Positions 29,367 to 40,571 of a DNA stretch of 64,000 bases are shown piece after piece (positions within the stretch are counted from its first letter, which is position 1; each line of letters starts with the position of its first letter). A program made the position numbers and the translations under genes. Location: NCBI GenBank assembly GCA_003241695.1, contig QFPN01000013.1:23524-87523 (forward strand). Reading direction: 5' to 3'. Source of the stretch: Ancylobacter novellus (GTDB lineage: Bacteria > Pseudomonadota > Alphaproteobacteria > Rhizobiales > Methylopilaceae). Under the pieces are notes generated by a model. It did not search any database and was not told the origin of the DNA. It saw only the letters and a program-made list of their open reading frames with translations.

Positions 29367-30110
29367 ATGGTTGATTCCATCCGGAAACTGTCCCGAGACG
29401 CGCTCGCCGCGGCTTTCCCCGCGCGCGACGGCGCGCCGCCCGTCGAATGGCGCGTAAGCGATCGGCTCGTCGGCTACGAGGAAGCGCTCGCGGAGATGGA
29501 GGCGCGCGCCACCGCCATCGCGGACGGAACGGCGGGAGAGCTCGTCTGGCTGCTCGAGCATCCCCCGCTCTACACGGCCGGCACCAGCGCGAATGCGGCC
29601 GACCTCGTCGAGCCGGACCGGCTGCCGGTCTTCGCGACCGGCCGCGGAGGGCAATACACCTATCATGGCCCCGGCCAGCGCATCGCTTATGTGATGCTCG
29701 ACCTCAAACGCCGCGCGCCGGACCTGCGGGCCTACGTGGCCGCGCTGGAGGCCTGGCTGATCGCGACGCTCGACCGGTTCGGCGTCGACGGCGAGCGGCG
29801 CGAAGACCGGGTTGGGGTCTGGGTGCGGCGCCCGGAGCGCGGCCGCGGGGCCGAGGACAAGATCGCGGCGATCGGCGTGCGGGTGAAGCGCTGGGTCACG
29901 CTGCACGGGATCAGCCTCAACGTCGAGCCGGACCTGTCGCACTACGCCGGCATCGTGCCCTGCGGCGTGCGGGACCACGGCGTGACGAGCCTCGCCGATC
30001 TCGGCCGTGTCGTCTCGACGCCAGAAGTCGACATGGCGCTGCGCGAGACGTTCGAGGAGGTCTTCGGGCCGACGGCGACGGAAACGCGGCCGGCGCCCCC
30101 GCCTCTTTAG
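29367..30110 (+). CDS. lipB: octanoyltransferase LipB
   Basis: LipB moves octanoate from acyl carrier protein to the lipoyl domains of E2 and GcvH proteins, the first step of lipoate assembly. The 247-residue protein has LEHPPLYTAGTSA, RGGQYTYHGPGQ, the catalytic Lys region AAIGVRVKRWVTLHG and the catalytic Cys in VPCGVRDHGVTSL. The N terminus is about 25 residues longer than in E. coli. No convincing ribosome site precedes the ATG at 29367. lipA is not adjacent. Confidence 0.95.
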   Translation: MVDSIRKLSRDALAAAFPARDGAPPVEWRVSDRLVGYEEALAEMEARATAIADGTAGELVWLLEHPPLYTAGTSANAADLVEPDRLPVFATGRGGQYTYHGPGQRIAYVMLDLKRRAPDLRAYVAALEAWLIATLDRFGVDGERREDRVGVWVRRPERGRGAEDKIAAIGVRVKRWVTLHGISLNVEPDLSHYAGIVPCGVRDHGVTSLADLGRVVSTPEVDMALRETFEEVFGPTATETRPAPPPL

Positions 30111-30186
30111 AGCTGGATCCTCTCGGGTTTGATCACGCCGTCATGCCCGGGCGTGTCCCCGCTTCAGTCTTCAGGAGCCGCCACCC

Positions 30187-31029
30187 TCAGCACGCCTTGT
30201 ATTCGTAACCGGACTTTCCCCTCGGCCGCACGTCGCGATCCCGGTATATGATGGAGATCGCTTCTCCCCGCGCCTTGCATGCCGAATTGAACGCGTCGAT
30301 CGGCGTGATGGGGGAACCGTCTCCGTCTCGCTTGTTGTCGTTGTATTCGATCTCGTAAACCTGATCGCCGTAGACGTCTATGTAGTCCTTGCATTCGGAA
30401 TAGATCTGGCATTCCTCGGCGATCGCGAAGTCGAAACCGATCTGGGACGCTCCGATCGGCGCCAGTTCGGTCGTGTTCTTCTGCGCGATCGCAAGTCCCG
30501 CGGCGTGCGCCCGCTCCGCGAGCAGCGTGGCGAAGGCGGCGGCGTGCTGCTTCCTGAAGACCTTCCGCGAGCGCGTCCAACTGTCCAGATTGTCGGCTTC
30601 GACGGCCTTGAAGCCGTCGCTGGCGCATTTGTCGATCCAGGGACCGACGATCGCGATCAGCGCGTTCCGCTTCGCGGGCGTCGACACGTCGAACAGGTAT
30701 TCGTCAGGCCAATCGGGGTCGATGACGAAAGCGCCGTTCTTCCGGACCAGAAGATCCGGATGGTTCTTCCGCCACCACTTCGCGTCATCGGGCTGGCTCT
30801 GGAAGGCGTTGACGTAGCAGATGTTGTACTTCCCGGCCGCGGGGGCTTCGAGCCGGTCGCGAACGACGATCCCGACATTGCCCGCGGGCGTGTAGGGACC
30901 GCCGATCTGGTAGTCAAACTTCGCGTTGGCCGGCGGGAGCGACACGGTCTGGGCGGCCGCAAGACCGGCGACCGAAACCGCCAGCATCGCGGCGGCGACC
31001 GCCGCGCTCATCCAAGTTTCACAAGACAT
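30187..31029 (-). CDS. secreted GH114-type glycoside hydrolase (endo-alpha-1,4-polygalactosaminidase-like)
   Basis: The 280-residue protein has a signal peptide (hydrophobic residues about 5-27, ending AAAQT). A TIM-barrel domain follows with the GH114/TM1410 pattern: FDYQIGGPYTP, YNICYVNAFQSQPDDAKWW, FVIDPDWPDEYLFDV, GFKAVEADNLDSW, FAIAEECQIYSEC and VYEIEYND. Members cleave alpha-1,4-galactosaminogalactan-like polymers, as in fungal or biofilm polysaccharides. The start is taken as the ATG at 31029; the ATG at 31065 in frame is less likely. It is followed by two small lipoprotein genes upstream on the same strand, but no exopolysaccharide genes are near. Confidence 0.82.
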   Translation of the reverse strand: MSCETWMSAAVAAAMLAVSVAGLAAAQTVSLPPANAKFDYQIGGPYTPAGNVGIVVRDRLEAPAAGKYNICYVNAFQSQPDDAKWWRKNHPDLLVRKNGAFVIDPDWPDEYLFDVSTPAKRNALIAIVGPWIDKCASDGFKAVEADNLDSWTRSRKVFRKQHAAAFATLLAERAHAAGLAIAQKNTTELAPIGASQIGFDFAIAEECQIYSECKDYIDVYGDQVYEIEYNDNKRDGDGSPITPIDAFNSACKARGEAISIIYRDRDVRPRGKSGYEYKAC

Positions 31030-31135
31030 CGCGTTCCAACCCGCTCGCTGATGGCAAGCCGCCACATCGCGTTTGGTCTAGCATCAGAGATGCGGCATGC
31101 GCCAACGGGCCTCCCCGGCGGCCAGCGTCCCGCCC

Positions 31136-31474
31136 CTATGATCCCCGCAGGACGCTCACGACTTCCGGGGTGTCGTTTTCATTGAACAGATTCAGATAAT
31201 GCTCGTACGTCAGTCGGCCGTCCCGCACGGCCGCCATGATGCGCTCGCAAACCACCACCGTGCCCCGATCGGCTGGGGCCTGTGCGATGGCGATCAGTCT
31301 ACTCGAACGAAACGGGGCGCCGTTGAATTGCTGGACGCACCTGGCGACCTGATATCGGTAGGCCGCTGGGCTTCCGATCATGATCTCCTTCTGGATCTCA
31401 TAGGTTCTCTTAGGCGTCGGCGCGCATCCCGCCAGCAGAACCGCTCCGACAACGACAACGATGCCCCTATTCAT
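31136..31474 (-). CDS. small lipoprotein 1 of a paralogous pair
   Basis: The 112-residue protein starts at the ATG at 31474 and opens with a lipoprotein signal ending in the lipobox LLAGC (residues about 13-17). Its C-terminal part (CERIMAAVRDGRLTYEHYL, then PEVVSVLRG) aligns with the gene just upstream (31524-31886): 14 of the last 35 compared residues are identical, and two cysteines are shared. The conserved core is G-R-L-T-Y-E-x-Y. I know no function for it. The longer open frame to 31513 is not used. Confidence 0.7.
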   Translation of the reverse strand: MNRGIVVVVGAVLLAGCAPTPKRTYEIQKEIMIGSPAAYRYQVARCVQQFNGAPFRSSRLIAIAQAPADRGTVVVCERIMAAVRDGRLTYEHYLNLFNENDTPEVVSVLRGS

Positions 31475-31523
31475 CTCGCTTCCCGAATCCAGAAAATAAC
31501 GACGCGGAATCACTTCGTGGAAT

Positions 31524-31886
31524 TTATCGTCCCTGCTGTATCCGGATTACTTCGGCCGATGCGTTTCCTTTGACCACCTCGACATACATTTCATAGGTGA
31601 GTCTGCCGCTGATGATCGCTCCCGCCCAGCGTTCGCATGCAAGCTCAGGAGCGCTCTCCTCAGTCGCATTCAAAACAATCGCGATCTTCACGACGGCCTC
31701 TTTCGTACTCCGGACATGAGAATCGCATTTCTTCACAAAGGCTTTCTCAGCGTTTTTGTCGGCGGCCATCATTCTACGAAGCGACGAGAAGTTCTCCGGG
31801 GTATCCGGCCTCCGCTCCACCAGCGTCGCGCATCCCGACATGGCGAGAAGACTTGCGAACAGCCCCAGACGAATGAAGACGCGCAT
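31524..31886 (-). CDS. small lipoprotein 2 of a paralogous pair
   Basis: The 120-residue protein starts at the ATG at 31886, with the lipobox AMSGC near residue 18. A charged helix-like region (SSLRRMMAADKNAEKAF) leads to VKKCDSH. The C-terminal segment ACERWAGAIISGRLTYEMY, then AEVIRIQQG, matches lipoprotein 1. The two genes are 49 bases apart on the same strand and look like a tandem duplication that has diverged strongly. The Cys residues may form a disulfide in the periplasm. Confidence 0.7.
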   Translation of the reverse strand: MRVFIRLGLFASLLAMSGCATLVERRPDTPENFSSLRRMMAADKNAEKAFVKKCDSHVRSTKEAVVKIAIVLNATEESAPELACERWAGAIISGRLTYEMYVEVVKGNASAEVIRIQQGR

Positions 31887-32057
31887 GTTTCGATCACGAC
31901 GCTCGGTGAAGGCCGACCTGTCTATTTCCCCACGATGGGACCAGGTTCTTCCTGTCGCGCATAGCCGTCGCGACGCCCTCTCCGAATGGCGGACGCCTCG
32001 ATTGCGACTGAGATAGTCAGGTGGCATGACAGGACGACGTCCGCGGGAGCGGCGCCG

Positions 32058-32339
32058 TCAGCCGTCCTCGGCGATGACGACGCCCTCACCGTCGGGCGCT
32101 TCGGCGGCGAAGCGCTCCACCGTGTCCACCCGCGCGTCCGGCGGCCCGGCGAGCGCGGCTTCGGCGAAGGCGGCGAGGCGCTCCTGCGGGCCGGCGAACA
32201 ACGCCTCGACCGACCCATCGGGCCGGTTGCGGACCCAGCCGCGCAGCCCAAGCCCCTGAGCGTTGGCCTGCGCCCATTTGCGATAGAAGACGCCCTGCAC
32301 CAGGCCCCTGATCTCGAAGCGTTCCGCGGCCTCGGCCAT
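32058..32339 (-). CDS. acyP: acylphosphatase
   Basis: This 93-residue enzyme hydrolyses carboxyl-phosphate bonds such as acetyl phosphate. The catalytic Arg lies in FEIRGLVQGVFYRKWA, which carries the phosphate-binding loop GxVQGVxFR in slightly altered form, and the catalytic Asn lies in LRGWVRNRPDGSVEALFAG. Length is normal. It starts 27 bases after the pccA stop on the same strand and is probably co-transcribed with pccA. Confidence 0.92.
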   Translation of the reverse strand: MAEAAERFEIRGLVQGVFYRKWAQANAQGLGLRGWVRNRPDGSVEALFAGPQERLAAFAEAALAGPPDARVDTVERFAAEAPDGEGVVIAEDG

Positions 32340-32366
32340 CGCGCCCTTCCCGTCCGCCTTTGCGGC

Positions 32367-34385
<2,019 letters not shown>

Positions 34386-34641
34386 CGAGGCTTGGAGACT
34401 CCGAGATCGCGCGACTGTCCCACGGGAACGGATGCGGGTCGACGCCGCTCGTTCTTAGGGGAGGCCGTCCCGTCGCGTCCACCTGTTCAAAGGGCGAACG
34501 GCGGCGCCGAAAAGCTTTCGCCGCGGCGCGGCGCCATGGACCTCGACGGCGCGCAACCAGCGAGGATCCGCCTATGACGCGACGCCTGCCGCCCCTTCTC
34601 CCGTTCACGGGAGAGGAAAGCCGCCAGGCGCGGAGCCCGCG
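34386..34641. other. 256-bp intergenic region upstream of pccA
   Basis: No gene is supported. It should contain the pccA promoter. A small hairpin lies at 34594-34616 (CTTCTCCCG facing CGGGAGAGG), close to the stop of the hydrolase gene; it resembles a remnant of a dispersed palindrome. Confidence 0.4.
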
Positions 34642-35970
34642 TCAGCCCGTCTCGTGGTCCTTCGGCAGCGGCGGCATCCAGTCGGGGCGCGGCAGCGGGT
34701 CGGGCGCGGGCTCGAGCTTCGGCGACATCAGCCTGCCGTCGGCAGTGCGCGCGAACTGGCTGCGCGCGCTCCAGGGGCCGCAGACCAGCGAGTAGTAGTC
34801 GTACGGGCCGCGGACCTCGTTCGCCATGACGAACTGGAAATGGGCGCGGAAGACGCGGAAGCCCTTCCTGAGGTTCTCGATCGACTCACGCCCAAGCATC
34901 TTGGTCAGAAAGGCGCGGCGGAAGACCGGATTCGGCCGGTCGGCCGGCACGTCGAGCCCGAGCTCCGTCACCGGATCGCGGTTCGGGAAATTGAGGGAAT
35001 CCCACGGGCCGACGACCTCCGCCCAGAACAGCGTGGGTTCGACCGCAAGCAGCCGGATCCTCTCCCGGAACCAGCCTGCGCGCGGGTGGAAGGCGACCAG
35101 CAGCTCGCTCGCGCCGACGGTCAGCAAAGCGAGCGGCGTTCCCGTCCTGAGATCCGGGCGGCGCTCATAGGCGCGCGCGACCGCGTCGATTCCGACGAAG
35201 CTTCCGCTCGAATGGCCGACGACCAGCACCTCGTCGGCTTCGCCCGCCGCCGCCACCTCCGCGATGCGGTCCGCGAAGGCGTCGACACGGGCCGACAGCG
35301 CCGGGTCGGAGCGCCGCGCATAGCGCCGCTGGGATCGGCCGTCGTCCATGAGGTGGACGATGAAGCTGCCCGAACGCCTGAACGCCTCGACGAGGGCGAG
35401 CGCGAGGCCGCAGCCCAGGATCACGCCCAGGACGACGCCGAGCGTCGGAGCGCCGAGACCGGCGGCGAGGCGCGCCGCGACGACGCCCGTCCAGATCGAC
35501 AGGCCGAGCACCAGCAGGACGCTCATGAGCGGATAAAGCCACGCCGCCGCGCACCAGGGCGCGGCGCGCCAGATGCGCCAGAGCAGGCCAGAGAAGATCG
35601 CATCGGCTGCGGTGGCGAGACCGCGCAGGATCTTGAACGGCAGGGGCGTCGCGAAATCGGCCGCGACGAAATCGTCCCAGCGCAGCGTCTCGTAGACGAC
35701 GTCGACCGCGACGCCGTCCGCGTCGAGCCGCGCGCCCCAGCGCAGGCTCGGCACGCGTTCGTCCGCGACGTCTTCGCGGTCGACCTCGACCCGGACGCCC
35801 CAGACCTTGCTGAAGCGGCGCAGCTCAAAGACGGCCAGTCGCCGGTAGAGCGCGGGATCGCGGGGGTCGTAGCCCGGAACGTAAAAGACGTGGCGCCGGC
35901 GCACTTCCTGGCGCGGCGCCGCCTCGACAGCCTCCGCCGCGCCCGCTTCCGCGGCATTCTCGCCCGCCAT
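34642..35970 (-). CDS. membrane protein with alpha/beta-hydrolase-like domain
   Basis: The protein has about 442 residues. An Ala/Glu-rich start leads to HVFYVPGYDPRDPALYRR, which resembles the first strand and oxyanion loop of alpha/beta hydrolases. Two long hydrophobic helices follow (about 150-205), then DEVLVVGHSSGSFVGIDAV, a clear serine nucleophile elbow (GHSSG). The C-terminal third has conserved-looking WGPYDYYSLVC-like aromatic motifs but no family I can name. An ATG at 35970 or GTG at 35979 could start it. It lies beside two GT1 glycosyltransferases on the same strand, suggesting lipid or glycolipid metabolism; that is inference. Confidence 0.7.
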   Translation of the reverse strand: MAGENAAEAGAAEAVEAAPRQEVRRRHVFYVPGYDPRDPALYRRLAVFELRRFSKVWGVRVEVDREDVADERVPSLRWGARLDADGVAVDVVYETLRWDDFVAADFATPLPFKILRGLATAADAIFSGLLWRIWRAAPWCAAAWLYPLMSVLLVLGLSIWTGVVAARLAAGLGAPTLGVVLGVILGCGLALALVEAFRRSGSFIVHLMDDGRSQRRYARRSDPALSARVDAFADRIAEVAAAGEADEVLVVGHSSGSFVGIDAVARAYERRPDLRTGTPLALLTVGASELLVAFHPRAGWFRERIRLLAVEPTLFWAEVVGPWDSLNFPNRDPVTELGLDVPADRPNPVFRRAFLTKMLGRESIENLRKGFRVFRAHFQFVMANEVRGPYDYYSLVCGPWSARSQFARTADGRLMSPKLEPAPDPLPRPDWMPPLPKDHETG

Positions 35971-36051
35971 CAGCCTCACCCGAACGCACGCCCCGGGCGA
36001 TCTATTCCACGCCCCGTCACGAAAGGACAGCGGCGAAGACGGCGGATCCTG

Positions 36052-37338
36052 TCACTCGGCGGCTTCGCGCGGGATCATCGCGCCGGGAGCGGCGCCGAAC
36101 TCGGCCTCGATGCGGTCGCAGGCCTCGGCGATCACGTCGGCGCGACTCGTGCGGGCGGCGACCGACCGGCAGGCTTCCGCGACTGCGGGCGAGCCCAGCA
36201 CCTCGTCGAGCGCCGCAGCGGCGCGACGGGCCGTGAACAGCGCGCGCGGCGCCGAGGTCCCGCAGCCGAGACGCCGAACGCGCGCGGCGTGGTCGAACTG
36301 ATCGAAGGCCATCGGCACCACGACCTGGGGCGCGCCCGCCGCGAAGGCCTGCGACACCGTGCCGACCCCGCCGTGATGGATCAGCGCTGCGCAGCGCGGC
36401 AGCACCTTCCCAAGCGGCGCGTAGGTCGAGAAGAAGGCGCGGCCTTCGAGGCCTTTGGGCGGCGTGATCTTCTGGTGCGACAGGACGAGGCAGCGCCGCC
36501 CGCTTCGCGCGCAGGCTTCGATCGCGGCCTTGTAGAGCGAGGCGGTCCGCAGACGCGCCGAACCGAAGGTGATCGCGACCGGCGGTTCGCCTGCGCCGAG
36601 AAACGCGTCGAGCGCCGGATCGAGCTGGGCCGAGGACGCGCCGTACATGTCGGCGCGCGGGAAATCGAGCTGCACGGACTGCGCCGGCCAGTCGGCCTGC
36701 CGCGGCGCGAACCAGTCCGGGAACAGCAGCAGCATACGCTGGGAGGAATGCCACCACTTGCGGATCTTGCGCTTGGGCTCGAGCCCGAGCGACAGACGGA
36801 AGCGGTTGAGCTCGGGCTTGATCAGCGGCGCGATGAAGGCCGTGTAGAGCCCCGTCTGCAGCTTCATCTTGAGCGAGGCCGGCAACCGGCTCGGCATCGC
36901 GACGAAGGGCAGGCGCGGCGGGGCGTCGCGCGAGACGAACATGATCGGCGTAAGGTGCACGGACACCACCGGCACACCGAGCGTCTCGTGGGCGATCCGC
37001 GCGCCGATGGCGAGCGCGGAGGCGATCACCAGCGTGTCGCCGTCGCGGTGATGCCTGACCACGAAATCGTGGGTGGGCTTCAGGAACCGGTGCAGGTTAT
37101 GAAACAGGCGGCGCGCGCCGAGGAACGGGCGCCAGAACTGGGGATGCTCGAACAGCTCCGAATATTCGGCCGCTGTCGTCAGCGGTTCGACGTCGACGCC
37201 GGCCCGACGCGCGGCGGGAGCGAAGGTTTCGGCGCAGGCGAGCGTGACCTCGTGGCCGCGACGGTCGAGTTCGGCCGCGAGCCCGATGAAGGGCAGCACG
37301 TCGCCATAGGTTCCGATCGCCACCACGAGAACGCGCAT
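36052..37338 (-). CDS. GT1-family glycosyltransferase, copy 1
   Basis: This 428-residue GT-B fold enzyme resembles the UDP-glycosyltransferase/MGT and sterol-glucosyltransferase group. The N-terminal Rossmann half starts MRVLVVAIGTYGDVLPFIGLA. The C-terminal half has PVAITFGSARL and the donor-sugar loop LIHHGGVGTVSQAFAAGAPQ followed by VVPMAFDQFDHA. Such enzymes glycosylate lipids, hopanoids, sterols or small molecules. It is a paralogue of the next gene upstream (37512-38810). The acceptor cannot be inferred from sequence. Confidence 0.9.
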   Translation of the reverse strand: MRVLVVAIGTYGDVLPFIGLAAELDRRGHEVTLACAETFAPAARRAGVDVEPLTTAAEYSELFEHPQFWRPFLGARRLFHNLHRFLKPTHDFVVRHHRDGDTLVIASALAIGARIAHETLGVPVVSVHLTPIMFVSRDAPPRLPFVAMPSRLPASLKMKLQTGLYTAFIAPLIKPELNRFRLSLGLEPKRKIRKWWHSSQRMLLLFPDWFAPRQADWPAQSVQLDFPRADMYGASSAQLDPALDAFLGAGEPPVAITFGSARLRTASLYKAAIEACARSGRRCLVLSHQKITPPKGLEGRAFFSTYAPLGKVLPRCAALIHHGGVGTVSQAFAAGAPQVVVPMAFDQFDHAARVRRLGCGTSAPRALFTARRAAAALDEVLGSPAVAEACRSVAARTSRADVIAEACDRIEAEFGAAPGAMIPREAAE

Positions 37339-37511
37339 ACGCAGACCCTAACCTCAGACGCCGGGCAGATGTTCGCCCCGCGCTCCTAGAGCAATTCGCG
37401 GGCCAACCCCTCCGCGCCAGTCTATGTCCTTGCATCATTCCCACGCCGAGGGGAAGCATGCGCGCGCGCACGGATCGTTTCGCTCTGCTGCGCCGCGAAA
37501 TGCCACGCCGC

Positions 37512-38810
37512 TCAGGCCTCGGTCGCGGACGCGGCCTTTCGGCTGCGGCGGCGCTCGGCGACAGACGCGAATTCGGCTTCGACCGCGTCCGCAGCAGCGG
37601 CGACCGCGTCGTCGCCGGCTGAAAGCGCAGCGGCCCGGCGGGTCCCCTCCCCGATCTCGCGCGAGGCGAAGATCGCGCGCAATCGCGACGCCCCGCTTCG
37701 GGCGCCGAACAGGCGTCGGCGGATCACGAATCCGCAGCCGAGCCGTCTCACCCGCTCGGCGTTGTCGAACTGGTCGAAGGCCAGGGGGACGACGAGCTGA
37801 GGCGTGCCGGCCGCGAAAGCGCGCGCCACGGTGCCGACCCCGCCATGGTGGACGAACGCCGCGCAGCGCGGCAGCACCTCGCCGAACGGCGCGTAAGGCG
37901 TGACGAGCGCGCGGCCACGCAGCGCAGGCGGGATCTCGACCGTCTCGCCGGTCATAACAAGGCTGCGGCGTCCGACGCGCTCCGCGGCCTCCATGGCGGC
38001 GCGATAGAGGGGCGCGCCGCGGCGCATCGCGGTGCCGAAGGTTATGGCGACAGGCGCCTCGCCGTCCGCGAGAAACCGCTCGATCCGCGGGTCCGTGGCC
38101 GCGCCCACGGCGCCGAGACGATCGGCCCGCGGAAATCCGATCTGCCGAACCTGCTCCGGCCAGTCAGGCTGACGCTCGGCGAACCACGGCGGGCACATCA
38201 GCAGGACACGGCGGGGCGCGTGCCACCAGTGGCGAAGCCGTTTGACCGGCGCGAGGCCGAGTTCGGCGCGCAGACGGTTCAGCCCCGTCTTGATGTGAGG
38301 ATCGACGAACCATTCGTCGGCGCCGAGATGAAGCTCCCATTTCAGGCGCGGGGGCAACCAATTGGCGGCGCCGACCAGCGGCAGGCGCGGCGCCTCGTGC
38401 CGGCTCTGGATGGTCATCGGCGACAGGTGCGTCGTGACCAGCGGGAGTTTCAGGGCGTCCTGGGCGAGGCGCGCCCCAAGCGCGAGCGTGGACGCGACGA
38501 TGATCGTCTTCTTCGGGGCTGCGTGGCGGCCGATGAAATCGTAGATCGGTCGGATCGCCCGCTCGGCGTAAGAGAACAGGCGCCCCATGCCGCGAAGCGG
38601 CCGCCAGAGATCGCCGTCCTCCATCGCGGCCCGATAGTCGGCCTCGCTGAGAAGCTGCTCGAAGGACACCCCGACGGAGGCGGCTGCGGCGGCGAACGGC
38701 TCCGCGCCCGCCATGATCACTTCATGGCCGCGGCTCGCGAGTTCGCCGCCGATCGCGATCAGCGGCAGGACGTCGCCATGCGAACCGAATGCGGCGATGA
38801 GGACGCGCAT
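37512..38810 (-). CDS. GT1-family glycosyltransferase, copy 2
   Basis: The 432-residue paralogue of 36052-37338 begins MRVLIAAFGSHGDVLPLIAI at the ATG at 38810; the open frame continues to 38912 without a start consistent with the family. It shares the donor loop FVHHGGVGTVARAFAAGTPQ and LVVPLAFDQFDNAERVRRLG with copy 1. The two genes are separated by 173 bases and lie on the same strand. The middle regions that form the acceptor pocket differ more than the donor side, suggesting different acceptors. Confidence 0.9.
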   Translation of the reverse strand: MRVLIAAFGSHGDVLPLIAIGGELASRGHEVIMAGAEPFAAAAASVGVSFEQLLSEADYRAAMEDGDLWRPLRGMGRLFSYAERAIRPIYDFIGRHAAPKKTIIVASTLALGARLAQDALKLPLVTTHLSPMTIQSRHEAPRLPLVGAANWLPPRLKWELHLGADEWFVDPHIKTGLNRLRAELGLAPVKRLRHWWHAPRRVLLMCPPWFAERQPDWPEQVRQIGFPRADRLGAVGAATDPRIERFLADGEAPVAITFGTAMRRGAPLYRAAMEAAERVGRRSLVMTGETVEIPPALRGRALVTPYAPFGEVLPRCAAFVHHGGVGTVARAFAAGTPQLVVPLAFDQFDNAERVRRLGCGFVIRRRLFGARSGASRLRAIFASREIGEGTRRAAALSAGDDAVAAAADAVEAEFASVAERRRSRKAASATEA

Positions 38811-39044
38811 GGGATCCCGCCCCACGCTTCGCCGGCGCCGAAACGACACGGCGCGTCGGAGCGACTTCCTGACGCCTCGCTCAGCAGCTGAGCCGCATCG
38901 CCGGAGCGTCAAAGTCGGGATCTTACCGTCGTCTTGCGTTCACGCAACCCACGCGAGCGCAAGTCCCCCCGCTCCGGACGGAGAACGCCGGACCCGGAGG
39001 GATCGATCTGCAACCAATGAGGGCCAAACCGTCGCCGCGCGGAG
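38811..39044. other. 234-bp gap between pccB and glycosyltransferase 2
   Basis: No gene is supported. It must hold the glycosyltransferase promoter and the pccB 3' end. I see no clear terminator or promoter boxes. Confidence 0.3.
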
Positions 39045-40571
39045 TCAGAGCGGAATGTTGTCGTGTTTCTTCCAGGGATTTTCCAGCCGCTTGCCCCTGA
39101 GCATCGCAAGCGCGCGGGCGACCCGGCGGCGTGTCGAGCGCGGATGAATGACCTCGTCGATATAGCCGCGCTCCGCCGCCACGAAGGGCGACATGAAGCG
39201 GTCCTCGTATTCCTTGGTCTTGGCCGCGATGCCTTCGGCGTCGGCGCCGCGGAAGATGATCTCGACCGCGCCCTTCGCGCCCATGACCGCGATCTGCGCT
39301 GTCGGCCAGGCGTAGTTCACGTCGCCGCGCAGATGCTTCGACGCCATGACGTCATAGGCGCCGCCGAAGGCCTTGCGGGTGATGATCGTCACCTTCGGCA
39401 CGGTCGCTTCCGCATAAGCGAACAGCAGCTTCGCCCCGTGCTTGATCAGGCCGCCATATTCCTGGGCGGTGCCGGGCAGGAAGCCGGGCACGTCCACGAA
39501 GGTGACGATCGGAATCTCGAAGCAGTCACAGAAGCGCACGAAGCGCGCGGCCTTGCGGGAGGCGTCCGAGTCGAGCACGCCCGCCAGCACCATCGGCTGG
39601 TTGGCGACGATGCCGACCGTGCGGCCCTCCATGCGGCCGAACCCCGTCACGATGTTCTTCGCGAAGGCCTCCTGGATCTCGAAGAAGTCGCCCTCGTCGA
39701 CCGTCTTCGTGATCAGCTCCTTGATGTCGTAGGGCTTGTTCGGATTGTCCGGGATGATGGTGTCGAGCGAGAGGTCGTCGCGGTCGGCCGAGTCGAAGGA
39801 CGGCCATTCCGGCACGCCCTCGATGTTGTTGCCCGGCAGGAAATCCATCAGGCGGCGCATGTCGACCAGCGCGTCGACGTCGTTGTCATAGGCCCCGTCG
39901 GCGACCGACGACTTCGTCGTGTGGATCTTGGCGCCGCCGAGCTCCTCCGACGTCACCGTCTCGTTGGTCACCGTCTTCACGACGTCCGGGCCGGTGACGA
40001 ACAGGTAGGAGCGGTCGCGCACCATGAAGATGAAGTCGGTCATGGCGGGCGAATAGACGTCGCCGCCCGCGCACGGGCCCATGATCACCGAGATCTGCGG
40101 GATGACGCCCGAGGCCAGCACGTTGCGCTGGAACACCTCGCCATAGCCGCCGAGCGCCGCGACGCCCTCCTGGATGCGCGCGCCGCCGGCGTCGAAGAGA
40201 CCCACGACCGGCGCGCGGTTGCGGATCGCCATGTCCTGGATCTTGATGATCTTCTGGGCGTGAGCTTCGGAGAGCGAGCCGCCGAAAACGGTGAAGTCCT
40301 TGGCGAACACGAACACCTTGCGGCCGTTCACCGTGCCCCAGCCGGTGACGACGCCGTCGCCGGGGATCTTCTGCTTCTCCATGCCGAAGTCGCTTGAGCG
40401 GTGCTCGACGAACATGTCGTATTCTTCGAAGGACTCCGGATCGAGGAAGATCTCGAGCCGCTCGCGCGCGGTGAGCTTGCCGCGCGCGTGCTGCGCGGCG
40501 ATGCGCTTCTCGCCGCCGCCGAGGCGGGCGGTGGCGCGACGCTCCTCGAGCTCCTGCAGAATGTCCTTCAC
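39045..40571 (-). CDS. pccB: propionyl-CoA carboxylase beta subunit (carboxyltransferase)
   Basis: This 508-residue carboxyltransferase transfers the carboxyl group from biotin to acyl-CoA. It begins MKDILQELEERRATARLGGGEKRIAAQHARGKLTAR-like, the usual PccB N terminus. The acyl-CoA half includes GDGVVTGWGTVNGR and FDAGGARIQEGVAALGGYGE, with PCAGGDVYSPAMTDF. The carboxybiotin half includes FVDVPGFLPGTAQEYGGLIKHGAKLLFAYAEA and RKAFGGAYDVM. It pairs with pccA at 32367-34385; unusually, 4.7 kb holding three other genes separates the two subunits. Confidence 0.95.
   Translation of the reverse strand: MKDILQELEERRATARLGGGEKRIAAQHARGKLTARERLEIFLDPESFEEYDMFVEHRSSDFGMEKQKIPGDGVVTGWGTVNGRKVFVFAKDFTVFGGSLSEAHAQKIIKIQDMAIRNRAPVVGLFDAGGARIQEGVAALGGYGEVFQRNVLASGVIPQISVIMGPCAGGDVYSPAMTDFIFMVRDRSYLFVTGPDVVKTVTNETVTSEELGGAKIHTTKSSVADGAYDNDVDALVDMRRLMDFLPGNNIEGVPEWPSFDSADRDDLSLDTIIPDNPNKPYDIKELITKTVDEGDFFEIQEAFAKNIVTGFGRMEGRTVGIVANQPMVLAGVLDSDASRKAARFVRFCDCFEIPIVTFVDVPGFLPGTAQEYGGLIKHGAKLLFAYAEATVPKVTIITRKAFGGAYDVMASKHLRGDVNYAWPTAQIAVMGAKGAVEIIFRGADAEGIAAKTKEYEDRFMSPFVAAERGYIDEVIHPRSTRRRVARALAMLRGKRLENPWKKHDNIPL

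Noticed and set aside
30138..30160. Full third copy of repeat family B
   Set aside because: Only one half-arm (CGTCATGCCCGGGCG) is present and the matching arm is missing, so it is at most a remnant.
34654..37389. 911-codon frame antisense to the hydrolase and glycosyltransferase genes
   Set aside because: Low-complexity shadow with no domain, spanning two real genes on the other strand.
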